64,000 nucleotides of DNA from Membranipora membranacea (Eukaryota; Bryozoa; Gymnolaemata; Cheilostomatida; Membraniporidae), in contig OU612074.1 of assembly GCA_914767715.1 (NCBI GenBank), positions 23,298,062 to 23,362,061 on the forward strand. Direction: 5' to 3'. Made by a program: the position numbers and the translations under genes. Of the stretch, positions 1 to 13,600 are shown piece by piece; the first letter of the stretch is position 1; every line of letters begins with the position of its first letter. The notes under the pieces were generated by a model. That model was not told the DNA's origin. It searched no databases and saw only the letters and a program-made list of their open reading frames with translations.

Positions 1-1604
1 TCCGATCGGAGATGCAGATAACTGTTCATCAAAATGATATGACGTAACGGTTAACTAACTAGGTAGGAGCATTATTTTGTAGCCATTATTAAAAAGCTAT
101 TTTCGATGTGTAAATTATATGTGTTTATTTACCAACGATAGAACCAGTGGCGTATATTAGCAATCACGGACCACGGATATCCATAAATCAAAGTTCGTGA
201 TTATGAATGATCAAGTCAGGCTGAATAGCTCAGTGTGTAGAGCCTCTGTTTAATAAGAATGTCGTGGGTTTGAATCCCAACAATGGCAGATTTTTTTCCA
301 AATGGGTGCTTTATAACTGGAGCATTTTTACTTTTCCCAGGGGGGGGGGGTCTTATAAGTGAGGAATTACGGTACATACAAAGTTTGACTTTTGACCTTG
401 AGCTGGACAAGCCAATCAAAAGCCCGGTGTATTGACACAGACCCACACCCTCCCGCCACGTCTACGGCGTGTGGATCGTGCTGCGCCCGATCATTATGCT
501 CATCTCTAAAAAGTCAGTGAGTGAATTTTTTTAGAATATACGCCCCTGGATAGAACTTGGAGTAGTTTGAGGATTAAAATAATGTTTCATCTAAGCCAAA
601 GGTTTCTCAGTGCATTACTTACATCGTGCTTTATTTCAGCTAGTTAAACTCATTAACTCTAAAGGTTCTCATTGGAAAGCGTAGGCTATCCTAAATACTT
701 ATCCTTTATGGATGTATATTGTTTACGCCTTCACAAGACTTGACTACATATTTACGGATGTAGACGCTTGATTTGTCTTATTGTTAGCAGACTAATAGCC
801 CTCATAACAATACACCAGTGATTGACCAATTATTTGAAATCAGGCTATGCTGTTTACAAGTCATGCCTACTGACAATCAAAATGGGTTTGATTCTGATGG
901 AAACAACACAGAAAACTTGTATCAATAAATCACGGTTCTGTTTATCTTATAACTAATTACCTTTATGACTTCGACAAAAATGTAGCCGAATAGTTGGAGT
1001 AAACAAGGTGGCTTTTTTCACCAATGAAAGTATTTGTGGTTGTAGATCATGATCATACACTGTCAACACATACTTGCCAAGTAATCTAAATTCAAAAGTG
1101 GGAGATTTCAATTTAAATTGTAAATTTGTTAACATTATTGAATAGCACAATTCCTTTCACTTTTGTGCGCAAAAACCTTACCAGTAACTCATCGACAAGT
1201 GCTCGGATAGTTCATAAAAAAATGCGATCGAGCTGTTTTCTCTCAAATCTTGAAGAAATAGTGAGAATTACAAAAAGTGGGAAGTGGGCAGAAGAGAGCC
1301 TGAAAATCTGGAGGGTCCCACCTAAATAGTGTCAACGTGAAGACTGAACAGAATAAAATGTGAATCTTTAGCCAACAGTGTAGCACAAGTTTTTGAATTG
1401 CCCTAAATTCACATAGTGCATTAATATGCTTTTCAACATTTTCTAACATTTTCTTTGTACATTGATTTCCAGAATATTGAGGTCATAATTTTCATGACCT
1501 CAAGCCACTAAGTTCTTAATGTTTTCTTAAAATGTAATCGAAAGTCAAGTACAACTCGATTCTTTATTATGTCTGTTCACATCAACCTCTCCATTGTGCT
1601 TTAG
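1..1604. other. Upstream flank without a recognisable gene
   Basis: No exon with splice signals and protein-family similarity was seen. The short ORFs here are isolated and low in information. The stretch holds a tRNA-SINE-like copy near its left end (219-330) and a short run of G at about 341-350. It ends at a possible 3' splice site (AG at 1603-1604) just before the gene A start codon, so part of it may be a promoter and untranslated first exon, which I cannot place. No TATA box was convincingly placed. Confidence 0.5.
219..330 (+). mobile_element. tRNA-derived SINE-like copy
   Basis: Positions 225-240 resemble a pol III A box (TAGCTCAGTGTGTAG), and 267-278 resemble a B box (GGTTTGAATCCC) at the right distance for a tRNA. 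The acceptor and T stems do not pair well, so this is not a functional tRNA gene. The downstream limit is a guess because no target-site duplication was found. Confidence 0.5.
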
Positions 1605-1609
1605 TGCTA

Positions 1610-1679
1610 ATGGACAGGAGAAGAGCTGGTATCGGAGTGTGGCAGTTCATATTACTGGCTAGCCTGACTGTATTATGTG
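1610..1679 (+). CDS. Gene A exon 1: signal peptide
   Basis: Encodes about 23 residues with a basic start (MDRRRAG) and the hydrophobic run FILLASLTVLC, typical of a secretory signal. It ends in phase 1 at a good donor (GGTAAGT). It can join either the mucin exon at 2829 or the 15-bp exon at 5181. Gene B has a matching phase-1 signal exon at 42499-42547. An AG at 1603-1604 after a pyrimidine-rich stretch suggests an upstream untranslated exon. Confidence 0.75.
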
Positions 1680-4600
1680 GTAAGTTATGAAAATCCACCA
1701 CTAAAACATCTATTGCTTGACATCATACACCTAACTTGATCTGCACCAATGAACTTTCATCGCACAGTCTGACTTTGACTGCGGCCTTCCATCGACATCA
1801 TTAACAGAAATCTTTCATTGTGCCAGAGGTGATAAAGGAAATAAGTTTACATAGACGTCAGAAGAAGGTGAAAGCACCTAGGCTGCCAATATCCCACTCA
1901 ATAGTGCTAAAGGATAAAAACTATAATATAATATATATAATATTGATTGACCTTGAAAGAGAAAGTAAGTAGGAAGAAAGAATGTCAATGTAACAGGCGT
2001 ATCGCTTAATCAATCTTATTAGGTACAGTGACAATGACCAATGATTTATTTTTGAGGAATCCATAACAGTGATCAATATCAGACAATAACGACCCTTAAC
2101 CTCATACCTGTCTATTAATTGGGGTCGATCGCTTGTTATCGATTTCCTCGTCCTGTCTTTTCGACAGTTTTGTTTATTGTCACTCGATTGACCTTGCCAA
2201 ATCATTCTAGCCTCCTAGTGCTGCACAGCATTCAAATATATTACTCCGAATCAAGTTTTACCTTGACATATCCTACAAACTTTCAGACTCAATAATAGAG
2301 ATCACGGAAAATAATTTTTGAAGTTATGATCTATAATTCTGAAAATAGTTTTTGAAACATGATTGTGTCATAACTAACTGTGGAAGTTTGAGATGGCGCA
2401 GCACTATCTCAGCCTGATAAAAAAACGTGAGCTATTGCTGTGCGTGTGATGAGCTGCACTGCTAAATTTGTTTGCAAATGATTCAATTTGAGGGAGTCAT
2501 GTCATGTCTACCAAGAGAGACAAAAAAATAAATTGAACAATCAAATTCTACGAAGTTGCGAACAATGTAAGTGATTACCCACTCCTCATTTACCTGTCCA
2601 AAACAACCATTTCCATTCTTTGTATTAGCAAAAAAATACCAAATCCCCACCCCCTTGAAGTTGAATTGAGAGCAGTCTTTCTTCTGGCCTACCCTCTTCT
2701 ACTCATGCAATAATTGCGAAGCTCTGCAATAGATTATCAATCTGAAGGCACAATATGGTTAGTTGACCTCATTGATATCTGTCCCAATCACTATCAGTTC
2801 CAATAATGTAGCTGTTGGATAATTCAAGGTTTAATGCAGAAAGGAAGGGTAAGTTGTAGTACTGTTGTGAGTTCTTCATCAACTTCAAGTTTCTCTTCAG
2901 CCTCAACTGTAATTACAATCGAGACTGATAGCACCACATCTGCTACAGAATCAACAACGTCAAGTTTTACTGAGCTTAGTACAGGGCTGTCATCAGGGTA
3001 CTCCAGCACTACTAGCGATATGTATCACACTGAGACTAGCACTAGTACAGAGCCGACCTCAGGTTCAACATCAGGCAGTTCATTGCTCACTGACTCGACC
3101 AGCACAACTAGTGATACATATTACACTGACACTAGCACTAGTACAGAGCCCACTTCAAGTTTAACATCAGGCATTTCATCGCTCACTGATTCGACCAGCA
3201 CCACCAGTACCGGCAGTACAGAAAGTAGAGATGATGACAGGTCAGTATCCACCACCAAGTCTGTGGAGCCTGAGGGAATCAGCTCAGCTGCACTGTCTAC
3301 AAACACAATGAGCTCTGTTTCTACCACTGCTAACGTCTCCTATCCTGACTATTCAACTACAACTACTTTGTCTCCATATAGAAGTTCAACTCAACAGTTG
3401 TCTACAAACTCGGTCAGCTCTGGTTCTACAACTGCTAGCATCTCCTATCCCGACTATTCATTGACAACTACTACATATAGTCCAACAAGTACTACCGATG
3501 AAGTTGATCAGACCACTGAAGATGACCGGAAGGAACCAATCTTCACATTTGAAGCAACACAATCGCTTAGCATTTCAACTTCTACAGTTTTCCCATATAG
3601 TAGTTCAACCCAACAGTTATCTACAGATATGATGAGCTCTAGTTCTACAACCGCTAGCATCTCCTATCCCGACTATACAACTTCATCTACTACATACAGT
3701 CCGACAAGTACTACCGATGGAATCGATCAGACGGGGACCACTGAAGATGACAGAAAGGAACCAATCTTCACAACTGGAGCAACCCAATCACTAAGCATTT
3801 CGACTTCTACAGTTCTCCCATATAGTAGTTCAACCCAACAGTTATCTACAGACATGATGAGCACTGTTTCTACAACTGCTAGCATCTCCTATCCTGACTA
3901 TTCAACAACAACTATTACATATAGTCCAACAAGTACTACCGATGGAGTCGATCAGACAGGAAGCACTGAAGATGACAAAAAGAACAATCCTTCGCACTCC
4001 ACTGCTTTTTCTACAGAATACTCTGCTAGTACATTGAACCCAAGCGATACGACCAGTAGTGTTTCCTACTCTGACTACACAACTTCTGACAAGGTGAACA
4101 TAACCACTGATGGTATCGAGCAGACAGGTAGCACAATAGATGAGACTCAGCCAACCAGTATCTCAACCCAACAGACAACCGGCACCATAGATATTGAATC
4201 AACATCAGCATCGAGCACTTTGCGTACAAACACTTGGACAGCAGGTAGTGTGGCAACTGCAGATGGAGCCACTGACTTTGCCAGAGAGAAGTTCTCAAAC
4301 AAGAGCACAACTGAAACAGCTGAAGTAAGCTCTTCTGGCCAATCCGTCTCCACGGACTCGAGCACTTCATCTCAGTTTACCACTAGGTCAAACACTGTTA
4401 GCACAGATTCAACTCCTTTAACTCAAACAGAGACAGTCACATTTTGGCCTACACCATCCCTAGAGAACTCAACAACTACAGCAACTACCCTGCCTCAGTC
4501 TACAGCAGAGAGCGCCATTGATTCAACAACTTCTCGTGGTATTAGAAATTGTTGTAACTTAGAAACGGCAGTTAGAATACAGTCATCCATTTTTTATTTC

Positions 4601-7600
4601 CTATTTCCTCCGTAGGCAAGCATGCCCAAATACTAATAAAACAAAAGTGATCAATGACAATGGTCAGAAACTTGTCTGTTAAAAAGTGGCAATAATATTT
4701 TAAGAAGAATATTCTGTACACCTGTATGTAGGTGCCTGCTTTCTGGTGTGTATTATTTCGCTAGAATAGACATGTTGTTTTACTCTACCTTTCCTGATCG
4801 GTGAATTGAGCTTTTTTAATGTCTTTTTCTACACGTTTTCTACAAGAATAATTGCGTAACTACTTTGAAACCTGTAGAAAAACTCCAGGCTCTGAACAGC
4901 AAAAATTAAAACTTTCACGATATACAATCAACTATTTATGTGTACATCCACAGGGCAAACACTTTATCGGGATGCATGGTTATGTACAAAAGAATCCACC
5001 ATTACCTTTCATGATAAACACATATTTCCAAAAAGGTCATCTTATTTCTAATTCCTCATCGGGAACCTTTTGAATAATGATGTACCTCCGAACATATCCA
5101 ACAGTGTATATTCATATGTCACCAAGCAGCCTTAGCCTTCACGTTTTGCGATGCTTATTTTTTTGTTTTCTCTTTTGTAGTGGCAGGTCAAGGTGGTGAG
5201 TATACTATATTTGGTGACACCTTTATTGTGAGATTAAATAAGACGCACATTTATCCAGCCTAATCAGTGTGATGTCCCAGTATTTTTATCTCTTTCTAGC
5301 ATCTGTGGTGACAACAGCCAGATATACCAGTTTGGTTCCTTACATGTATGGCACCAATTTTGTAGAAGTCCCTTGATATTAAACATAGTATCATAGTGTC
5401 ATCAACGATACCATATGATGCCCTCTACATTATGACTTTTATTTACTTGTTTATATATCATTGTTTTGTTTCCGGATTGTTTAGCGAGTCATAATATGCG
5501 TAAAGGGTTGTGTGGATCATAAATGGAATCACTGCATGATCACAAAATGTTCTTTCATTAAAAAACCATCATACTGATCTAAAGTATTTTCACATAACTT
5601 TGCTCTATTCTGATTTCCAGTATGTGATAATAATGTCATGTACTGGGAGTGTGACAGTGGGCTCAGTAGTACCGCCGACAGAAATTTAGCATTCTACAAT
5701 ACGTCGTGTGTTCCAAGAGTCGCAACATGTGACAATATCACAGATTGTGTCGATGGAAGTGATGAAGCTTATTGTACAGACAGTATGTGTATCAGTAGAA
5801 CTATTGCTTCTCGGGGAATGGTTTGAAGGAGCTTGGGAAGATGCGGAGGGGAATAGAAGCCTGACTAATAGTGCCAGTATGGTATATAGCCAAAATGTGG
5901 CTCTTCTTTTTTTCTCGATGGTTTTAATTGTGAGTAGGCTCCTTCCCTCCTTGACCTCTACGGTACCAAGCTCCTTCCGTCATTTTCTCATGATTTAGTT
6001 TAGTTGTCTTTCCTTATATTTTGATAGTTCAGGCTTGACAATTCGGTGATGAGTTAATTTTTTATAGTTTTATAGTCAAGGTTTGAAAGTTTGGTGATAG
6101 ATAATTTGGTTACTGAGTGAACATGTATCAGTCTGTTATTTTTTCACTCTGTGTCTTTGAATCTTCTTTGGTTCTGATGGTCGGCGGAAAATTTTCAGTG
6201 CGATTCATCAACTTGCTTTCAATCAATTATTTATGAGGGATTAATCAGACAGCACAATCAACCTCCTCTAACCGATTCACCTTCCCAGCGTCAGCGAGGT
6301 GGCATCCCCTCTTAGTGGCCAGAACCAGGACTCTCAAACTTTATTCTTTGTCACACAGCGCATTAATGGACCAATGAACACCCTGGCTCTGCCTCTTCAC
6401 TTGTGAGAAATCAGCACTTTTATTTTCTGCTTATTGTAATTTTAACACACTAATAAGTTCTGTTCAGAATAATCAGCTTGTTGTGTAGGAGGATTCTCTA
6501 GATTCCAAATCAAGTGGCAAATAAGGCAATTAGCTCAAAAGGGTGCCACCACCATAGTCCATTTGATTTTAAGTCTGAATACTTTGGCTAGGGTAGGATC
6601 CACTGCTTAAACCAAGGCATGGAACTGATTACAAAGCTGTGATAGTAGCGCAATCCTTAAACATTGTTCACACAATGAACTTTGGATGAATAATGGGCTA
6701 TGAGACCCAGCACCATCCCTTGATGTATAATGTGATTTTTACACAGTTGAAACTTGACTGTCAATGAATATTCAATCATCAAGGGCTCGTAAAGCCTGTC
6801 ATTGATGCATAGAAAGATATAACATAGTTTTAACATGATGCACCGCTCAGGCCAGCAGAGCGAGCGATCTATTCAAGTCTATATTCAACTATCCTCTTTA
6901 CTGTGTTGTCACTATTTTGTCTCGCCTGAGTGAATGTTTGTGATAACCTTCTGTTTGCTTCTCACAGTCTGCGCTTCACCTCGACTAGTATTCAACTGCA
7001 CCGCTGGATATAATAATTACTCCTCACCCGGTGACCCATTTTATGACGCAGACTGCATACCATATCAATACTATTGTATGGGCTTGGCCGCTTGTACAGA
7101 TGGCAGTGATATGGACGGGTGTCCTGGTATGTTTAACACTTCCCTTTCTTGTAAAAAATGATTTATTTAAAAGAACCATTTAGTCTTGTCTTATGAGCGG
7201 GACTGAGATAGAATGGAATAAATCAGTCAGAATACAACTATTTAGTCATGCGACAATTTACCAATAATCAAATTTCTTTTTATTGACACCTTCAAAAACT
7301 GTAAAGTTATCAATTTATTCCTTGATTCAGGAATTTTGGTTGTTGTCGCTAAATGTTTTCTGTTGTATCTGTATGAAACCAGCAAGAATAATTCAGATAA
7401 TATTCTCCTGAAGTACATTAAAGCTAATTTTCTGAGAGTGTTGCTATAGACTGTTGTGAGAGTGTTGTTTTTTCCTTGCTTCAACCAACGTGTTAGTGTT
7501 AGCTATATGCTGTTCTTTTCCACACAAACCCACTTATAATTAGGTTTTATTCTCCCTGCACTGAGCTATTTGAGATCTCACTATTTAACCGCTCAGCCTC

Positions 7601-10600
7601 TGCTTACCATCATTCTCTTATTTCTGTGCCCTCGATCACGATCCGATTTAGTGATAGCTGTATCCAATCTCAGATCATGACTAGAGTTAAACTCAATTTT
7701 AACTGAATCAGGTTCAGGTTTCTTTGTTCTCATCCACTACTTGGTTGGCGTACGTTACGTTACGTTACGTTACGTTACGTTACGTTACGTTACGTTACGT
7801 TACGTTACGTTACGTTACGTTACGTTACTGTTTTATGGTTATGAATTGAGGAGTGGAGTGCATTGCCAAATAGTCAGACAATCAACAATGTATCTAGAAT
7901 CTCTTTAATCTCTATAATTATTAAACTAGTATGAGGAACAGGTAGCATGCTCCGGATCAACAGATGTCACCTCCTCACAAACGGTAACTTTACTTTACGT
8001 TAGGTCAGAAAAGTTATAGTTTATTTGTTTATACAGTAGCAGAGGCTAGGTAGCCAGGTGTTAGACGTTTCAGTAGCTCACTGGCAGAACAGACTTAATG
8101 GTCACAGCAAAATACAAAAATACTAAACTGAATAGTTCTCTCTCTCTGATGTTCTGACCCTGGATGACCTTGATTATAAAAGGTTGATTGACTCATTTTA
8201 TCTTCTTAGTCTGTAGTGGCGGCACCAATATACCGGTATTCAACTGTACGTCGGGTTTAAATCAGGTTAACAACGTCCAGCACACATTCTACAACGCCAG
8301 CTGTATACCGAGCTACTGGCGTTGTGATGATCTGACGGACTGTGCTGATTTCAGTGACGAGGATAATTGTAATGGTGAATATGATTGTACATGTTGTAAG
8401 AATATTGTCAATAAATCGGTTCTTTGACGGGGCACCTTCAAGTCAAGATATTTTGTGCGATCAACATCAACCGACAGCGTAACGAAAATAGTAATCCTCT
8501 TCTTTATGTTTATCTGTGTCTAGATGTCTCACACACACCACGTCTCATTGTGTACACCGTCACTCACAACAGAACGTCGCAGCCTGCAGTTGACATTGTG
8601 TCTATCGGATAATCTCTGGAAAATTTTTATTAGTTTGTCACCATTACAAAACATTTGAGAAAAGAATAGTTTCTTAGTCATATTCAGTATATTTTACCGC
8701 CTCTTAATGAGCTTATTATTCTGCTATTGTGGTGCTGTCAATTTTGACCTTTTTTGACAGGCACAACCACAACTACGATGACAACCACAGCAGCCAGCGG
8801 TAAATATACTTAGTTCTGTCGCTTCTAAGGGAGAAGTCCGATTTTCTGCTAATATGTAACAAAATTCTATTAACATTGTTCATAAAAGGTGTTTGATGTT
8901 AGCTGACATTTGACCTGAAAACTTCTGGAGAATGTTTTCTTTGACATACCTCTTAACTACAAGCTACATCAGATGAGGTTCTTTATAAAATGTGCGCTTG
9001 CCTCAGTGAGAGTTGTTAGCCTCTCTTTAATGGCACCATTATTCCTCTCAAAGGAGCCGCTTTGTTATCTGAATGGTTTGTTTCCTTTTAGAAGATTCAT
9101 CAGGGAATGGTAATAACTTTTACAATCTAACCTCAAAGCTCTTATCCTTGCTAAAATACTTCGGTTTGATCTGTTGAATTGATCAGACCTCTCTTAATTA
9201 GGAGACTGATGTAGTGATGTCATGTGCCGCTATGGCTTTGTCTGTTGCATGGGTGTGCAAGTCTTGTGATGGTTTGGTGACAGTAGGGTAAATTTTGTTC
9301 AACTTCTTGGTAATTGGGCCCTGATTTTGCTGTATGAAGTGAGGGTTCTATTGCGCGCTTAGAGGCCTTTTTCTCCAGTGCAGGCAGGTTTGGTTGTTGT
9401 ATAACAACATCATGTTCCCTGCATTTACATGCTAAAACCAACAACGACGAAATATCCCTACTATTTGAGCAATTTGAATTGTATACTTGCCGCTGGCATT
9501 TAAGTCATGTTAAGAATCTGATGTCAGTCCTCAACTAAAGTCAGTCAGACAACTCATTGGCGAGCAAACTTGTGAGGTCTTAATGAGTTTTAAGTGAGGT
9601 TAGAACTTTCTTACTTGCAGTTTGTGATAGAGATGTAGTGTTCAACTGTGCATCCGGTAAGAATACCATTACCAAAGTTAACAATAAATTCTACAACGCC
9701 AGCTGTTTACCTCAAAGGCTTGTCTGCGACGGAGAGTTCGATTGTGAGGACGAAACTGATGAGGCAAATTGTGGTAATTTTATCTGATAAATCAGTAGAC
9801 CAAATGTTCAGGAGTGATAAGTGTGTCTTAAAACTACTCATCCAAATACTCACACTGTGCTGTAACTGTTACTAAAGTGCTGATGCACTAAGCGACATTG
9901 TTACTTATGTTGATATTGATATGGACATTGACTGAGATACTGTTGCTGTTGTTGTTGTTGGTGGTGATACTATTGGTGTTACTGTTGGTGTTACTGTTGG
10001 TGTTACCGTTGGTGTTACTGTTGGTGTTTCTGTTGGTGTTTCTGTTGGTGTTACTCATGGTGTTACTCATGGTGTTACTCATGGTGTTACTCATGGTATG
10101 GTTATATTTACTGATATACTAACTGGTTGGCCGTGTGTTGAGTAAAGTGATCTATACTTATTCTAGTAACAAGGTTTATATGGATATAATTCACTTATCA
10201 CAATAAAAATCGGGATTCGTTAATCGAGTTTTGGTGTTGTCACAATTAAAAACTTGTCTTTTCTAAATATGAATATTTTTTGTATACTGTTTGCAAAGGT
10301 TGTTCAGATAATATCGATGGATGACCGGATGATGGATAACCCATTATTAATTCTTTTGGTATGGGCAGATTTAAAGTATTCTATATTCATGTCATAATGA
10401 TATTTGATTTTACTACTTTGTTATGCCTAAACAGGTCAGATACCATCAGCAAACTTCTCCATGCAACAGGACTATTTATTATGAACTTTTATTAACCACC
10501 GATCAATGCATGAAGCAAATAAGACCATGTGAAAACAAAAAACAACAGAAGCAATAATAAGGCATTGATGTCTTTATGAGTATTTATAAAAAAGACTTTT

Positions 10601-13600
10601 TCTGCAAAGAGCAGTATTGGATTTAGGGAGGGTCGTGGTTTTATGATACAATACTTTGGCTATTCATCTACTAGTTACAAAAACTACCACAGACTAAATT
10701 TTATGTCAAAGTTTCAAAATTACAACTATAAGGTCTTAAAATACATGGATGACAACTCGCCTCAACATGTCATCCAGTCAAGTAATGGATATCAAGTACA
10801 GTATTGTGACTTATTCTAGCCTAATGCGAATAGCAAGGAGAAAACTCATGAGGGCCGCGCTGCAAAACTGTAAAGACTGCAGTTAATATATTTCCTTTAT
10901 TTGGTAGTCAGATTTTGCATCTGAAACATTTTGTTTGTCCTTTGATAGACTCGACAACAACACCATTTACAACTACAACTGAAGGTGGTGGTGAGGAGAC
11001 TCCAGCTCCAACATCGAGCACTCCATACACAGGTACAACTGCAGCTGAGATGACTCCACCTTCGACCACACCATATACAACTGGAGGTGATAAGGATGGA
11101 ACCACTTCTGGGACCACTTCTTCTAGCCGTAAGTTAACAGCTTGTCATATCAAGGAGGGTGGGAGGGTGGGAGGGTGGGAGGGTGGGAGGGTTGGAGTGT
11201 AAGGCACACCCTCCCTGGTCATATCAATTAACTTTTCTTGTAAGCTGCAATGTAAGTGAATATGACTGAGAATAATTGACATCACTGTTTACTTATTGTG
11301 GCAGGGTATTTATTTACATTTCCAACAAACAAATACAAGAGTACAGTCTTACAGCTGCTGAAATTTTTGAAGTGACATTTGTTACATGCAGTGTTGTTCA
11401 GAACCGCCTCAAGGAAAAAAAACAACCTCAATGATATGAGCATAACATTGGAACTCTATTGAAATTGTGTAGTAGTAAACTGGCCAATCAGCTATATGGA
11501 AATCATATCCACTCGAAGCACACTCATTAGGAGTAAATGACTTTATACACTTGAGGATTATAGAAAATTAAAAAGGAAATAGATACCTTTCCTGAATATT
11601 ATATTATGTGCAAAAGTGTTTTAAATGATCATATCTGTAATATCGTATTAGCAATCAGTTTATATAATATTTATGCACTCACTGACATCTGATTAAAAAG
11701 GTTGATTAAAATCAGATGTCATATCACACGCCACATCCCGAAGCATGGGCGGCGAATTACTAGTTGCCTTAGGGGCTAGGCTGCAATATCTGCGCCCATT
11801 TGCTCTCAGTTTGCAGGCAGGTCGGAGCACACCTGGGGGTCCAACCAAACCCCAGTAGCCAGTTGACTTCAGTGGGATTCGAACCAACGACCTTCAACAT
11901 TTGCATGCTGAAGGGACGGCGCTCTAACCAACTGAGCTACCTCCTACTCCTGGACCCATCATCAGTTCTCACGATTAGACTGCAAATCACCAGAATTTAT
12001 ATTTCATTCATATAATGTTCATGTTTATAAAAGAAACTCAAAAATTCATATAAAAACAACAGTGCTATATATAAATACATATATTTGTGTATTATTATTA
12101 TTTATTTATATCAATTTTTGTATTAAGGGGTATACATAAACACATATGAAATTATATAAATATGTCTGTGTCTGTGTCTTATTCCCAGTTTGCGATAGTG
12201 ATGCCCAGAAGGACTGTGCCACTGGCGTCAACATATGGGATGATGGCAGTGATTGGAGTGGTATCCCTTGTATTCCGGCCGACAATTTTTGTGATGGATC
12301 AGTAGAATGTGAGGATGGCAGTGACGAGGTATGTGGGTAATGTAAAATAATGAAAATTATCAGCATCATTATGCTTTCTTGTCAGCAGGGTGATTTTCCA
12401 TTTGCGGAGCAACAAAATAATAGTTCACAACTCTCTTTGTATTGTATTGTATTGCATTGCATTGCATTGCATTGCATTGCATTGTATTGTATTGCATTGC
12501 ATTGCATTACATTGCATTGCATTGTATTGCATTGCATTGCATTGCATTGCATTGCATTGCATTGCATTGTATTGTATTTTATGAAACATACACTATCATG
12601 ACAGAGATGATAAAAATCGTGTGACTGGTGATAGCTCTCAGTCTAGGTCTTATACATAAAGCTGTTGTTATAAAAAGTCATAAAATAGTTGAAAAAGCTG
12701 GACTTCTTAAATGAAATCACTGACAGTGGGATTGACTTCAGCACTCATGAATATTGAAATTATCTAATGAGCTGCAATTCTCTGACACTCACTATGATGT
12801 TTTTTTACTACATCTAAAACATGCCTTTACCTAGCCTGTCTTGGCAAGCTTTGTTGGTGGAGTACAAAGATAGTTGACTTTTGACTTGTTAACCCTAAGC
12901 ATCAACGCAGTATACCTCATGCCAGAGTACAAAGTTTATTTTATCTTAGCTAAATAAAGGTGTTCATTTTCAGAGTTAAACAAGCTGTTACCTGTCAATC
13001 TGATCTGATCTGATCGGCTGGTGGGAGGGTCTTTCCCACCAAACAGCCAATTGGATCAGAGTCAACGCATTGGCTATCAGTATCCTTGAATGTACCTGAC
13101 TTTGCTTACTACAATTGACACATTTCTTTGTTGCAGGCAAACTGTAATTATACCACCATGAGTAGTCCATCAAGCTCATCATACTCAGGTTAGTTGCTAA
13201 CTAATCTAAAAATGAAGTCAGCGCTGTAAACTAATCTCCAATAACCTGTAGTTTGAGATTTCAAGTCCATGTGCAACTTACCTCCAGATACATGTACCTC
13301 AACATGTGCTTCGGTTATTCTTCTTGTTGGTACACACCATGTTAAAGGGCAACCAAGGTTTCGCAGCAATGCATTAGTGGGTAGTAAATAATGTGCTAGG
13401 CAGCATCAGCTTTGTGCATGACGAGGCGCAAAACTCAAAGTAGTTGCTGACTCTAAGCTGGGTAACACTTCAGTTTAAGGAAGGTTCCAAGACATTGCTG
13501 TAATAATGGTAGAGCACAGGCTAAATAATAACAGGAACAGGAAACTGCTCTGTGGTATTCTATTTGAGCTGAGTTTGAGTACCTGATGGATGAATTGTTT

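Noticed and set aside
2824-4370. Minus-strand ORFs inside the mucin exon
   Set aside because: Complement of repetitive Ser/Thr codons; no splice context or family similarity.
7751-7828. Interstitial telomere repeat
   Set aside because: The unit is GTTAC, not TTAGGG or TTAGG.
9888-10122. Overlapping ORFs of repeated Leu/Val or Asn/Thr
   Set aside because: Translations of a GTT-rich minisatellite in an intron, open on both strands.
11870-11950. Functional tRNA gene on the minus strand
   Set aside because: A and B boxes are good, but the T stem and acceptor stem do not pair and the transcript would continue into a body; a tRNA-derived SINE fits better.
12350-12624. ORFs with repeated CIALH or MQCNA
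   Set aside because: Translations of the (ATTGY)n microsatellite.
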